Part shown: one piece after another, positions 45,133 to 56,900 of the stretch
Position numbering within the stretch: the first letter of the stretch is position 1
Layout: every line of letters begins with the position of its first letter
NCBI RefSeq assembly: GCF_024679095.1
Contig: NW_026111619.1
Span: forward strand, 67,501 to 131,500
DNA length: 64,000 bases
Direction of reading: 5' to 3'
Origin: Eriocheir sinensis
Lineage: Eukaryota > Arthropoda > Malacostraca > Decapoda > Varunidae
Notes under the pieces: model-generated
Seen by the model: only the letters and a program-made list of their open reading frames with translations
The model's database searches: none
What the model was told of the DNA's origin: nothing
Translations under genes and position numbers: made by a program

Positions 45133-47945
45133 GAAACACTGAAGAAATGGTACAAAGAAAAAAAAAACGAAGAAACGATGATTCAAACACACACCAAAAA
45201 AATAAAACGAAAAAATAAATACACCGAGGAAACGATGTTGTTAAAAATATCGGGAATTAAGAAGTGATAGAAACACAACAAAAAAAAGGAATAAAACATC
45301 AAGGCAAGCGTTAAGGCCTTTGGTGTTGTGTGTTGCGTAGGGTTGCTGACTTCTCTAGGGTGAAGAAGACTCATCCTGAGCAGCATACTGCACCGAAATA
45401 ACGCGATATAGCTAGCCTTCACAACACAAGGAAACGGAAAGTAAAGAAAAATAACACCGAAGAATGGAGACCAAAGAAGAATACACCGAAGAAACGACAT
45501 TTAAAAAAAATACACCGAAGAAACGATACAAAGAAAAATACACCGAAGAAACGATACAAAGAACATTATACTGATGAGACGACGATGCAAAGAAATATAC
45601 ACTAAAAGAACGATACATAGAAAAAATTACCTAACAAACGATACTCCAGAAAAATGCACTAAAGAAACTATACAGAATACAATACACCGAAGACACGATA
45701 CAAAGTAAAATACACCGAAGAAACGATACTAAGAAAAATTCAACGAAGAAACGATACAAAGTACAATGCACCGATGAAACGATACAAAGTACAATACACC
45801 GAAGAAACGATACAAAGAAAAATACACCAAAGAAACGATACATAGTAAAATACACCGAAGAAACGATACAAAGTACAATACACCGAAGAAACGATACAAA
45901 GAAAAAATCACCGAAGAAACGGTACAAAGTACAATACACCGAAGAAACGATACAAAGTACAATACACCGAAGAAACGATACAAAGTACAATACACCGAAG
46001 AAACGATACAAAGTACAATACACCGAAGAAACGATACAAAGAAAAATACACCGAAGAAACGATACAAAGAAAAATACACCGAAGAAACGATACAAAGAAA
46101 AATACATAAAGAAAACGATACACAAAAATTCATCGAAGAAAAGATACAAAAAATAAATGCACTGATGAAACGCTATAACGTAAAATATACCGATGAAACG
46201 ACGATACAAGAAAAATAGACCGAAAAAACGATATTGTTAAAAGGTATCGTTAATTAAGAAGTGATATAAACACATAAAGAATAGGACAAAAATCATGGCA
46301 AGCGTTAATGCCTTTGGTGTTGTATGTTGGGTAGGGTTGCTGACTTCTCTGGGGTGAAGGAGACTCATCCTGAGCAGCATACAGCATCAAGATAAGGCGG
46401 TATAGCAAGCCTACACAACACAGGGAAACGGGAAATTAAGAAAAAATACACCTAAGAAACGATACGACAGAAAAATATACCAAAGAAACGACACAAAGAA
46501 CAACTCACCGAAGAAATGGTAAAAAGAAAAAAATACCCCTAAGAAACGACGATACAAAGAAAATAACACGAAAGAAACGGTCTAAGAAATATCTGCCGAT
46601 GAAGCAACGATATAAAACAACGATATAAACCCATCAAGAAATGGAAAAATAATCAAGGCAGGTGTTAAGGCCTTTGGTGTTGTATGTTGGGTAGGGTTGC
46701 TGACTTCTCTGGGGTGGAGACTCATCCTGAGCAGCATACAGCACCGAGATAAGGCGATATAGCTAGCCTTCACAACACAAGGAAACGGAAAGTAAAGAAA
46801 AATAACACCGAAGAAAGGATAGCAAAGAAAATACACCGAAGAAAAAATACTACAGAGAAATACATCTAAGAAACGATACAGAGAAATATACACCGAGGAA
46901 ACGCTACAAAGAACAACACACTGAAGAAACGGTATAAAGAAAAATATACCGATGAAACGACGATGAAAAGAAAAATACATCAAATGAACGATCCAGAGAA
47001 AAATTTACCTAAGAAACGATAATACATAAAAATAAAGAAAAATACATCGAAGAACGATACAAAGAAAAATACGTCGAAGAAACGATACAAAGAAAAATAC
47101 ATCGAAGAAACGATACAAAGAAAAATACGTCGAAGAAACGATACAAAGAAAAATACGTCGAAGAAACGATACAAAGAAAAATACATCGAAGAAACGATAC
47201 AAAGAAAAATACATCGAAGAAACGATACAAAGAAAAATACGTCGAAGAAACGATACAAAGTAAAATACACCGAAGAAACGATACAAAGAAAAATACACCG
47301 AAAAAACTATACAAAGAAAAATATGTCGAAGAAACGATACAAAGAAAAATACACCCAAGAAATGACGATACAACGATATTGTTATAAATAATCGGGATTT
47401 AAGAAGTGATAGAAACACATCAAGAAAGGCCCCCCCCCAAAAAAAAATAAGGCAAGCGTTAAGGCCTTTGGTGTTGTATGTTGGGTAGGGTTGCTGACTT
47501 CTGTGGGGTGAAGGAGACTCATCCTGAGCAGCATACAGCACCGAGATAAGGCGATATAGCAAGCCTTCACAACACAAGGAAACGGAAAGTAAAGAAAAAT
47601 AGCACCGAAGAAAGGATAGTAAAGAAAAATACACCGAATACTACAGAAAATCACACCTAAGAAGCGATACAAAGAACAACACACTGAAGAAACGGTATAA
47701 AGAAAAATATACCGATGAGACGACGATAAAAAAAAATACCGTACACCAAATTAACGGTCCAGAGAAAACTTCACCGGAGAAACGATACTTCATAAACATA
47801 CAGCAAAAACGATACAAAGAAAAATGCACCAAAGAAACGGTATAAAGAAAAAAAAAACGGTTTGAAGAAAAAGATGCCGAAGAAACGGCGATATAAAGAA
47901 AATTCATAAACGGTAGTAGGAAAAGATACACCAAAGAAACGATAC
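45133..47945. repeat. Composite array: four ~238-bp-family copies with 28-bp subrepeats
   Basis: The conserved ~140-bp half seen at 5.3-6.5 kb recurs from about 45303, 46297, 46657 and 47453, with GGGTAGGGTTGCTGACT and GAGACTCATCCTGAGCAGC. Between copies a 28-bp unit CACCGAAGAAACGATACAAA is expanded to different lengths (45.5-46.2, 46.45-46.6, 46.8-47.4 and 47.6-47.9 kb); only traces of it occur in the 5.3-6.5 kb copies. Cys/Phe/Tyr-rich minus-strand frames through the 28-bp parts are artefacts. The right edge abuts the 33-bp array without a spacer. Confidence 0.9.
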
Positions 47946-50900
47946 ATTGTGGGTGTTTGCCCGGCGGTGGTGTCTGTCGTTGAGACTGTGTGCCCGGTGG
48001 TTGTGTCTGTTGTTGTGTGTGTGTGCCCGGCGGTGGTGTCTGTTATTGTGCGTTTGTGCCAGGCGGTGGTATCTGTCGTTGTGTGTGTGTGCCCGGCGGT
48101 GGTGTCTGTTGTTGTGTGTGTGTGCTCGGCGTTGGTGTCTGTTGATGTGTGTCTGTGCTTAGCGGTGGTGTCTGTTGTTGTGTTTGTGTGCCCGTTAGTG
48201 GTGTCTGTCATTTTGTGGGCGTGCCCTGTTGTGTGTGTGTGCCCGGCGGTGGTGTCTGTTGTTCTGTGTGTGTACCCGGCGGTGGTGTCTGCTGTTCTGT
48301 GGGTGTACCCGGCAGTGGTGTCTGTTGTGTGTGTGTGCCCGGCGGTGGTGTCTGTTGTTGTGTGTGTGTGCCCGGCGGTGGTGTCTGTTGTTATGTGTCT
48401 GTGCACGGCGGTGGTGTCTGTTCTTGTGTGTGTGTGTGCCCGGCGGTGGTGTCTGTTGTTGTGTGTGTGTGCCCGGCGGTGGTGTCTGTTGTTGTGTGTG
48501 TGTGCCCGGCGGTGGTGTTTGTTGTGTGTGCCCGGCGGTGGTGTTTGTTGTTGTGTGTGTGTGCCCGGCGGTGGTGTCTGTTGGTGTGTGTGTGTGCCCG
48601 GCGGTGGTGTGTGTTGGTGTGTGCGTGTGCCCGGCGGTGGAGTTTGTTGTTGTGTGTGTTTGCACGGCGGTGGTGTCTGTTGTTGTTGTGTGTGTGCTTG
48701 GCGGTGGTGTCTGTTGTTGTGTGTGTGTGCCCGGCGGTGGTGTTTGTTGTTGTGCGTGTGTGCTTGGCGGTGGTGTCTGTTGTTGTGTGTGTGTGCTTGG
48801 CGGTGGTGTCTGTTGTTGTGTGTGTGTGCCCGGCGGTGGTGTTTGTTGTTGTGTGTGCTTGGCGGTGGTGTTTGTTGTTGTGTGTGTGTGCTTGGCGGTG
48901 GTGTCTGTTGTTGTGTGTGTGCCCGGCGGTGGTGTTTGTTGTTGTGTGTGTGCTTGGCGGTGGTGTCTGTTGTGTGTGTGTCCCGGCGGTGGTGTTTGTT
49001 GTTCTGTGTGTGTGTGCTGGCGGTGGTGTTTGTTGTTGTGTGTGCTTGGCGGTGGTGTTTGTTGTTGTGTGTGCCCGGCGGTGGTGTTTGTTGTTGTGTG
49101 TGTGCTTGGCGGTGGTGTTTGTTGTTGTGTGTGTGTGCCCGGCGGTGGTGTTTGTTGTTGTGTGCGTGTGCCCGGCGGTGGAGTATCTTGTTTTGTGTGT
49201 GAGAGCCCACCGGTGGTGTCTGTTGTTGTGTGTGCTGGCGGTGGTGTCTGTTGTTGTGTGTGTGCCTGGTGGTGATGTCTGTTGTTGTGTGTGTGTGCCC
49301 GGCGGTGGTGTTTGTTGTTGTGTGTGTGTGCCCGGCGGTGGTGTCTGTTGTTGTGTGTGTGTGCCTGGCGGTGGTGTCTGTTGTTGTGTGTGTGTGCCCG
49401 GCGGTGGTGTCTGTTGTTGTGTGTGAGTGCCCGGCGGTGGTGTCTGTTGTTGTGTGTGTGTCCTCGGCGGTGGTGTCTGTTGTGTGTGTGTGCCCGGCGG
49501 TGGTGTCTATTGTTCTGTGTGTGTACCCGGCATTGGTGTCTGTTGTGTGTGTGTGCCCGGCGGTGGTGTCTGTTGTTGTGTGTGTGTGCTCGGCGGTGGT
49601 GTCTGTTGTTCTGTGTGTGTCCTCGGCGGTGGTGTCTGTTGTTCTGTGTGTGCCCGGCGGTGGTGTCTGTTGTTCTGTGTGTGTACCCGGCGGTGGTGTC
49701 TGTTGTTCTGTCTGTGTTCCCGGCGGTGGTGTCTGTTGTTCTGTGTGTGTGACCGGCGGTGGTGTCTGTTGTTTTGTGTGTGTGCCCGGCGGTGGTGTCT
49801 GTTGTTATGTGTGTTCCCGGCGGTGATGTCTGTTGTTCTGTGTGTGCCCGGCGGTGGTGTCTGTTCTGTGTGTGTGTTCGGCAGTGGTGTCTGTTGTTCT
49901 GTGTGTTCCCGGCGGTGGTGTCTGTTGTTGTGTGTGTGTGCCCGGCGGTGGTGTCTGTTGTGTGTGTGTGCCCGGCGGTGGTGTCTGTTGTTCTGTGTGT
50001 GTCCTCGGCGGTGGTGTCTGTTGTTGTGTGTGTGTACCCGGCGGTGGTGTCTGTTGTGTGTGTGTGCCCGGCGGTGGTGTCTGTTGTTGTCTGTGTGTGT
50101 GCCCGGCGGTGGTGTCTCCTGTTGTTGTGTGTGTACCGGCGGTGGTGTCTGTGTGTGTGACCGGCGGTGGTGTCTGTTGTTCTGTGTGTGTTCCCGGCGG
50201 TGGTGTCTGTCATGTGTGCGTGTGCTCGGCGTTGGTGTCTGTTGTTGCCCGACGGTGGTGCCTGTCGTTGTGTGTGTGGTCACGGTGGTTGTGTCTGTTG
50301 TTATGTGTGTGTGCCCGGCGGTTGTGTCTGTTGTTGTGTGTGTGTGCCCGGCGGTGAAGTCTGTTGTTGTGCGTGTGTGCCCAGCGGTGGTGTCTGTTGT
50401 TGTGTGTGTGTGTGCTCGGCAGTGGTGTTTGTTGTTGTGTGTGTGCCCGGCGGTGGTGTCTGTTGTTGTGTGTGTGTGCCCGGCGGTGGTGTCTGTTTTT
50501 GTGTGTGCTTGGCGGTGGTGTCTGTTGTTGTGTGTGTGCCCGGCGGTGGTGTCTGTTGTTGTGTGTGTGCTCGGCGGTGGTGTCTGTTGTTGTGTGTGTG
50601 CTTAGCGGTGGTGTCTGTTGTTGTGTGTGTGAGCCCGGCGGTGCTGTCTGTTGTTGTGTGTGTGTGTGCCCGGTGATGGTGTCTGTTGTTGTGTGTGCCT
50701 GGCGGTGGTGTCTGTTGTTGTGTGTGTGCCCGGCGGTGGTGTTTTTGTGTGTGTGTGCCTGGCGGTGGTGTCTGTTGTTGTGTACGTGTGCCCGGCGGTG
50801 GTATTTGTTGTTGTGTGTGTGCCCGGCGGTGGTGTTTGTTGTTGTGTGTGTGTGCTCGGCGGTGGTGTCTGTTGTTGTGTGTGTGCCGGGCGGTGGTGTC

Positions 50901-53900
50901 TGTTGTTGTGTGTGTGTGCTCGGCGGTGGTGTCTGTTGTTGTGGGTGTTTGCCCGGCGGTGGTGTCTGTTGTTGTGTGTGTGTGCCCGGTGATGGTGTCT
51001 GTTGTTGTTGTGTGTGTGCCCGGTGATGGTGTCTGTTGTTGTTGTGTGTGCCCCGCGGTGGTGTATGTTGTTGTTGTGCCCGGCGGTGGTGTTTGTTGTT
51101 GTGTGCGTGTGCCTGGCGGTGGTGTCTGTTGTTGTGTGTGTGCCCGGCGGTGGTGTCTGTTGTTGTGTGTGTGCCCGGCGGTGGTGTCTGTTGTGTGTGT
51201 GTGCCTGGCGGTGGTGTCTGTTGTTGTGTGTGTGTGCCCGGCGGTGGTGTCTGTTGTTGTGTGTGTGTGCCCGGCGGTGGTGTCTGTTGTTGTGTGTGTG
51301 CCCGGCGGTGGTGTTTGTGTTTCTGTGTGTGTGCCCGGCGGTGGTGTTTGTTGTTGTGTGCGTGTGTCCCGGCGGGGGTGTGTGTTGTGTGAGTGCCCGG
51401 TTGTGGTGTTTGTTGTTGTGTGAGTGTGCCCGGCGGTGGTGTCTGTTGTTGTGTGTGTGTGCCCGGCGGTGGTGTCTGTTGTGTGTGTGTGCCCGGCGGT
51501 GGTGTTTGTTGTTGTGTGCGTGTGCCCGGCGGTGGTGTTTGTTGTTGTGTGTGTGTGCCCGTCGGTGGTGTCTATTGTTGTGTGCGTGTGCCCGGCGGTG
51601 GTGTTTGCTGTTGTGTGTGTGTGCCCGGCGGTGGTGTCTGTTGTTGTTTGTGTGTGATCGGCGGTGGTGTCTGTTGTTCTGTGTGTGTTCCCGGCGGTGG
51701 TGTCTGTCATGTGTGTGTGTTCCCGACGGTGGTGTCTGTTGTTCTATGTGTGTGATCGGCGGTGGTGTCTGTTGTTGTTTGTGTGTGATCGGCGGTGGTG
51801 TCTGTTGTTCTGTGTGTGTACCCGGCGGTAGTGTCTGTTATTCTGTGTGTGTTCCCGGCGGTGGTGTCTGTTGTTCTATGTGTGTGATCGGCGGTGGTGT
51901 CTGTTGGTCTGTGTGTGTTCCCGGCGGTGGTGTCTGTCATGTGTGTGTGTGCTCGGCGGTGGTGTCTGTTGTTGTGGGTGTTTGCCCGGCGGTGGTGTCT
52001 GTCGTTGTGAGTTTGTGCCCGGTGGTGGTGTCTGTCGTTGTGTGTGTGTGCTATGCGTTGGTGTCTGTTGTTGTGTGTCTGTGCTTAGCGGTGGTGTCTG
52101 TTGTTGTGTGTGTGTACCCGGTGATGGTGTCTGTTGTTGTGTGTGTGTGCCCGGTGATGGTGTCTGTTGTTGTGTGTGTGCCTGGCGGTGGTGTCTGTTG
52201 TTTGTGTGTCCCCGGCTGTGGTGTTTTTTGTTGTGTGTGTGTGCCTGGCGGTGGTGTCTGTTGTTGTGTGTGTGTACCCGGCGGTAGTGTCTGTTATTCT
52301 GTGTGTGTTCCCGGCGGTGGTGTCTGTTGTTCTATGTGTGTGATCGGCGGTGGTGTCTGTTGGTCTGTGTGTGTTCCCGGCGGTGGTGTCTGTCATGTGT
52401 GTGTGTGCCCGGCGGTGGTGTCTGTTGTTGTGCGTTTGTGCCCGGTGGTGGTGTCTGTCGTTGTGTGTGTGTGCTATGCGTTGGTGTCTGTTGTTGTGTG
52501 TCTGTGCTTAGCGGTGGTGTCTGTTGTTGTGTGTGTGTGCCCGGCGGTTGTGTCTGTTGTTGTGTGTGTGCCCAGTGATGGTGTCTGTTGTTGTGTGTGT
52601 GCCTGGCGGTGGTGTCTGTTGTTTGTGTGTCCCCGGCTGTGGTGTTTTTTGTTGTGTGTGTGTGTGCCTGGCGGTGGTGTCTGTTGTTGTGTGTGTGTGC
52701 CCGGCGGTGGTGTCTGTTGTTGTGTGTGCGTGTGTCCGGCGGTGGTGTTTGTTGTTGTTTGTGTGTGCCCGGCGGTGGTGTTTGTGTTTGTGTGTGTGTG
52801 CCTGGCGTTGGTGTCTGGTGTTGTGTGTGTGCCCGGGGTTGGTGTCTGTTGTTGTGTGTGTGCCCGGCGGTGGTGTCTGTTGTTGAGTGTGTGCCCGGTT
52901 GTGGTGTTTGTTGTTGTGTGCGTGTGTCCGGCGGTGGTGTTTGTTGTTGTGTGTGTGTGTCCTTCGGTGGTGTCTGTAGTTGTGTGCGTGTGCCCGGCGG
53001 TGGTGTTTCCTGTTGTGTGTGTGTGCCCGGCGGTGGTGTCTGTTGTTGTTTGTGTGTGCCCGGCGGTGGTGTCTGTTGTTGTGTGTGAGTGCTTGTCTGT
53101 GTTTTTTGTTGTTGTGTGTGTGTACCCGGCGGTGGTGTCTGTTGTTCTGTGTGTACCCGACATTGGTGTCTGTTGTGTGTGTGTACCCGGCGGTGGTGTC
53201 TGTTGTTCTGTGTGTGTGCTCGGCGGTGGTGTCTGTTGTTCTGTGTGTGTCCTCGGCGGTGGTGTCTGTTGTTCTGTGTGTGTGCCCTGCGGTGGTGTCT
53301 GTTGTTCTGTGTGTGTACCCGGCGGTGGTGACTGTTGTTCTATGTGTGTTTCCGGCGGTGGTGTCTGTTGTTCTGTGTGTGCCCGGCGGTGGTGTCTGTT
53401 GTTCTGTGTGTGTACCCGGCGGTGGTGTCTGTTGTTGTGTGTGTGTACCCAGCGGTGGTGTCTGTTGTTGTGTGTGTGATCGGCGGTGGTGTCTGTTGTT
53501 CTGTGTGTGTGCCCGGCGGTGGTGTCTGTTGTTGTGTGTGTGTGCCCGGCGGTGGTGTCTGTCGTTGTGAGTGTGTGCCCGGTGGTTGTGTCTGTTGTTG
53601 TGTGTGTGTGCCCGGCGGTGGTGTCTGTTGTTGTGCGTTTGTGCCCGGTGGTGGTGTCTGTCGTTGTGTGTGTGTGCTCCGCGTTGGTGTCTGTTGTTGT
53701 GTGTCTGTGCTTAGCGGTGGTGTCTGTTGCTGTGTTTGTGTGCCCGTTAGTGGTGTCTGTCATTTTGTGGGCGTGCCCGGCGGTGGTGTATGTTGCTGTG
53801 TGTGTGTGTGTGCAAAGCGGTGGTGTCTGTTGTTGTGTGTGTGTGCCCGGCGGTGGTGTCTGTTGTTGTGTGTGTGCCCGGTAATGGTGTCTGTTGTTGT

Positions 53901-56900
53901 GTGTGTCTGCTTGGCGGTGGTGTCTGTTGTTGTGTGTAAGTGCACGGCGGTGGTGTCTGTTGTGTGTGTGTACCCGGCGGTGGTGTCTGTTGTTCTGTGT
54001 GTGTTCCCGGCGGTGGTGTCTGTTGTTCTGTGTGTGTGCTCGGCGGTGGTGTCTGTTGTTCTGTGTGTGTGTGCTTGGCGGTGGTGTCTGTTGTTCTGTG
54101 TGTGTGCTCGGCGGTGGTGTCTGTTGTTCTGTGTGTGTCCTCGGCGGTGGTGTCTGTTGTTGTGTGTGTACCCTGCGGTGGTGTCTGTTGTTCTGTGTGT
54201 GTCCTCGTCGGTGGTGTCTGTTGTTGTGTGTGTGTACCCGGCGGTGGTGTCTGTTGCTGTGTGTGAGTTCCCGGCGGTGGTGTTTGTTGTTCTGTGTGTG
54301 TCCTCGGCGGGTGTGCCTGTTGTTGTGTGTGTGTACCCGGCGGTGGTGTCTGTTGTTCTGTGTGTGTACCCGGCAGTGGTGTTTGTTGTTCTGTGTGTGT
54401 CCTCGGCGGGTGTGCCTGTTGTTGTGTGTGTGCTCGGCGGTGGTGTCTGTTGTTCTGTGTGTGTCCTCGGCGGTGGTGTCTGTTGTTCTGTGTGTGTGCC
54501 CGGCGGTGGTGTCTGTTGTTCTGTGTTTGTACCCAGCGGTGGTGTCTGTTGTTCTGTGTGTGTTCCTGGCGGTGGTGTCTGTTGTTCTGTGTGTGTGCCC
54601 GGCGGTGGTGTTTGTTGTAGTGTGTGTGTGCCTGGCGGTGGTATTTGTTGTTGTGTGTGTGTGCTCGGCGGTGGTATTTGTTGTTGTGTGTGTGTGCCCG
54701 GCGGTGGTGTCTGTTGTTGTGTGTGTGTGCCCGGCGGTGGTGTCTGTTGTTGTGTGTGTGTACCCAGCGGTGGTGTCTGTTGTTGTGTGTGTGTACCCGG
54801 CGGTGGTGTCTGTTGTTCTGTGTGTGTCCTCGGCGGTGGTGTCTGTTGTTGTGTGTGTGTACCCGGCGGTGGTGTCTGTTGTGTGTGTGTACCCGGCGTT
54901 GGTGTCTGTTGTTCTGTGTATGTACCCGGCAGTGGTGTCTGTTGTGTGTGTGTACCCGGCGGTGGTGTCTGTTGTTCTGTGTGTGTGCTCGGCGGTGGTG
55001 TCTGTTGTTCTGTGTGTGTCCTCGGCGGTGGTGTCTGTTGTTCTGTGTGTGCCCGGCGGTGGTGTCTGTTGTTCTGTGTGTTTACCCGGCGGTGGTGTCT
55101 GTTGTTCTGTGTGTGTTCCCGGCGGTGGTGTCTGTTGTTCTGTGTGTGTACCCTGCGGTGGTGTCTGTTGTTCTGTGTGTGTCCTCGGCGGTGGTGTCTG
55201 TTGTTGTGTGTGTGTACCCGGCGGTGGTGTCTGTTGTTCTGTGTGTGTACCCGGCAGTGGTGTCTGTTGTGTGTGTGTACCCGGCGGTGGTGTCTGTTGT
55301 TCTGTCTGTGTGCTCGGCGGTGGTGTCTGTTGTTCTGTGTGTGTCCTCGGCGGTGGTGTCTGTTGTTCTGTGTGCGCGGCGGTGGTGTCTGTTGTTCTGT
55401 GTTTGTACCCAGCGGTGGTGTCTGTTGTTCTGTGTGTGTTCTTGGCGGTGGTGTCTGTTGTTCTGTGTGTGTGCCCTGCGGTGGTGTCTGTTGTTCTGAG
55501 TGTGTGCCCGGCGGTAGTGTTTGTTGTTGTGTGTGTGTGCCTGGCGGTGGTATTTGTTGTTGTGTGTGTGTGCTCGTCGGTGGTGTTTGTTGTTGTGTGT
55601 GTGCCTGGCGGTGGTGTCTGTTGTTGTGTGTGTGTACCCGGCGGTGGTGTCTGTTGTGTGTGTGTACCCAGCGGTGGTGTCTGTTGTTGTGTGTGTGTGC
55701 CCGGCGGTGGTATCTGTTGTTGTGTGTGTGTGCCCGGCGGTGGTGTCTGTTGTGTATGTGTGCCCTTCGGTGGTGTTTGTTGTTGTGTGCGTGTGCCCGG
55801 CGGTGGTGTCTGTTGTTGTGTGTGTGTGCCCGGCGGTGGTGTCTGTTGTTGTGTGTGTGTGCCCGGCGGTGGTGTTTGTAGTTGTGTGTGTGTGCACGGC
55901 GGTGGTGTCTGTTGTTGTGTGTGTGTGCTTGGCAGTGGTGTCTGTTGTTGTGTGTGAGTGCCCGGCGGTGGTGTTTGTTGTTGTGCGTGTGTGATTGGCG
56001 GTGGTGTTGGTTGTTGTGCGTGTGTGCTTGGCGGTGGTGTCTGTTGTTGTGTGTGAGTGCCCGGCGGTGGTGTCTGTTGTTCTGTGTGTGTCCTCGGCGG
56101 TGGTGTCTGTTGTTGTGTGTGTGTGCCCGGCGGTGGTGTCTGTTGTGTGTGTGTGCCGGCGGTGGTGTCTGTTGTTCTGTGTGTGTGCCCGGCGGTGGTG
56201 TCTGTTGTTCTGTGTGTGTACCCGGCAGTGGTGTCTGTTGTGTGTGTGTACCGGCGGTGGTGTCTGTTTTTCTGTGTGTGTTCCCGGCGGTGGTGTCTTT
56301 GTGTGTGTGTGCTCGGCGGTGGTGTCTGTTGTTGTGTGTGTGTGCCCGGCGGTGGTGTCTGTTGTTGTGTGTGTGTGCCCGGTGGTTGTGTCTGTTGTTG
56401 TGTGTGTGCACGGCGGTGGTGTCTGTTGTTGTGTGCGTGTGCCCGGTGATGGTGTATGTTGTTGTGTGTGTGCCCGGCGGTGGTGTCTGTTGTTGTGTGT
56501 GTGTGCCCAGCGGTGGTGTCTGTTGTTGTGTGTGTGTGCTCGGCGGTGGTGTTTGTTGTTGTGTGTGTGCCCGGCGGTGGTGTTTGTTGTTGTGTGTGTG
56601 TGCCCGGCGGTGGTGTTTGTTGTTGTGTGTGTGCTTGGCGGTGGTGTCTGTTGTTGTGTGTGTGCCCGGCGGTGGTGTCTGTTGTTGTGTGTGTGTGCTC
56701 GGCGGTGGTGTCTGTTGTTGTGTGTGTGCTTGGCGGTGGTGTCTGTTGTGTGTGTGTGCCAGGTGGTGGTGTGTGTTGTGTGTGTGTGCCCGGTGATGGT
56801 GTTTGTTGTGTGTGTGCCTGGCGGTGGTGTCTGTTGTCGTGTGTGTGCCCTGCTGTGGTGTTTTTTGTTGTGTGTGTGTGCCTGGCGGTGGTGTCTGTTG

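Noticed and set aside
40867..45155. FSFHIMSCDM- and MKRKHITRHY-type frames (719, 569 and 1,126 codons)
   Set aside because: Pure products of the 30-bp and 24-bp tandem arrays, open on both strands, with no non-repeat coding sequence at either end.
45412..47934. Cys/Phe/Tyr-rich proteins resembling membrane segments
   Set aside because: They are the complement of the 28-bp A-rich subrepeat shifting through frames; hydrophobicity comes from T-rich codons.
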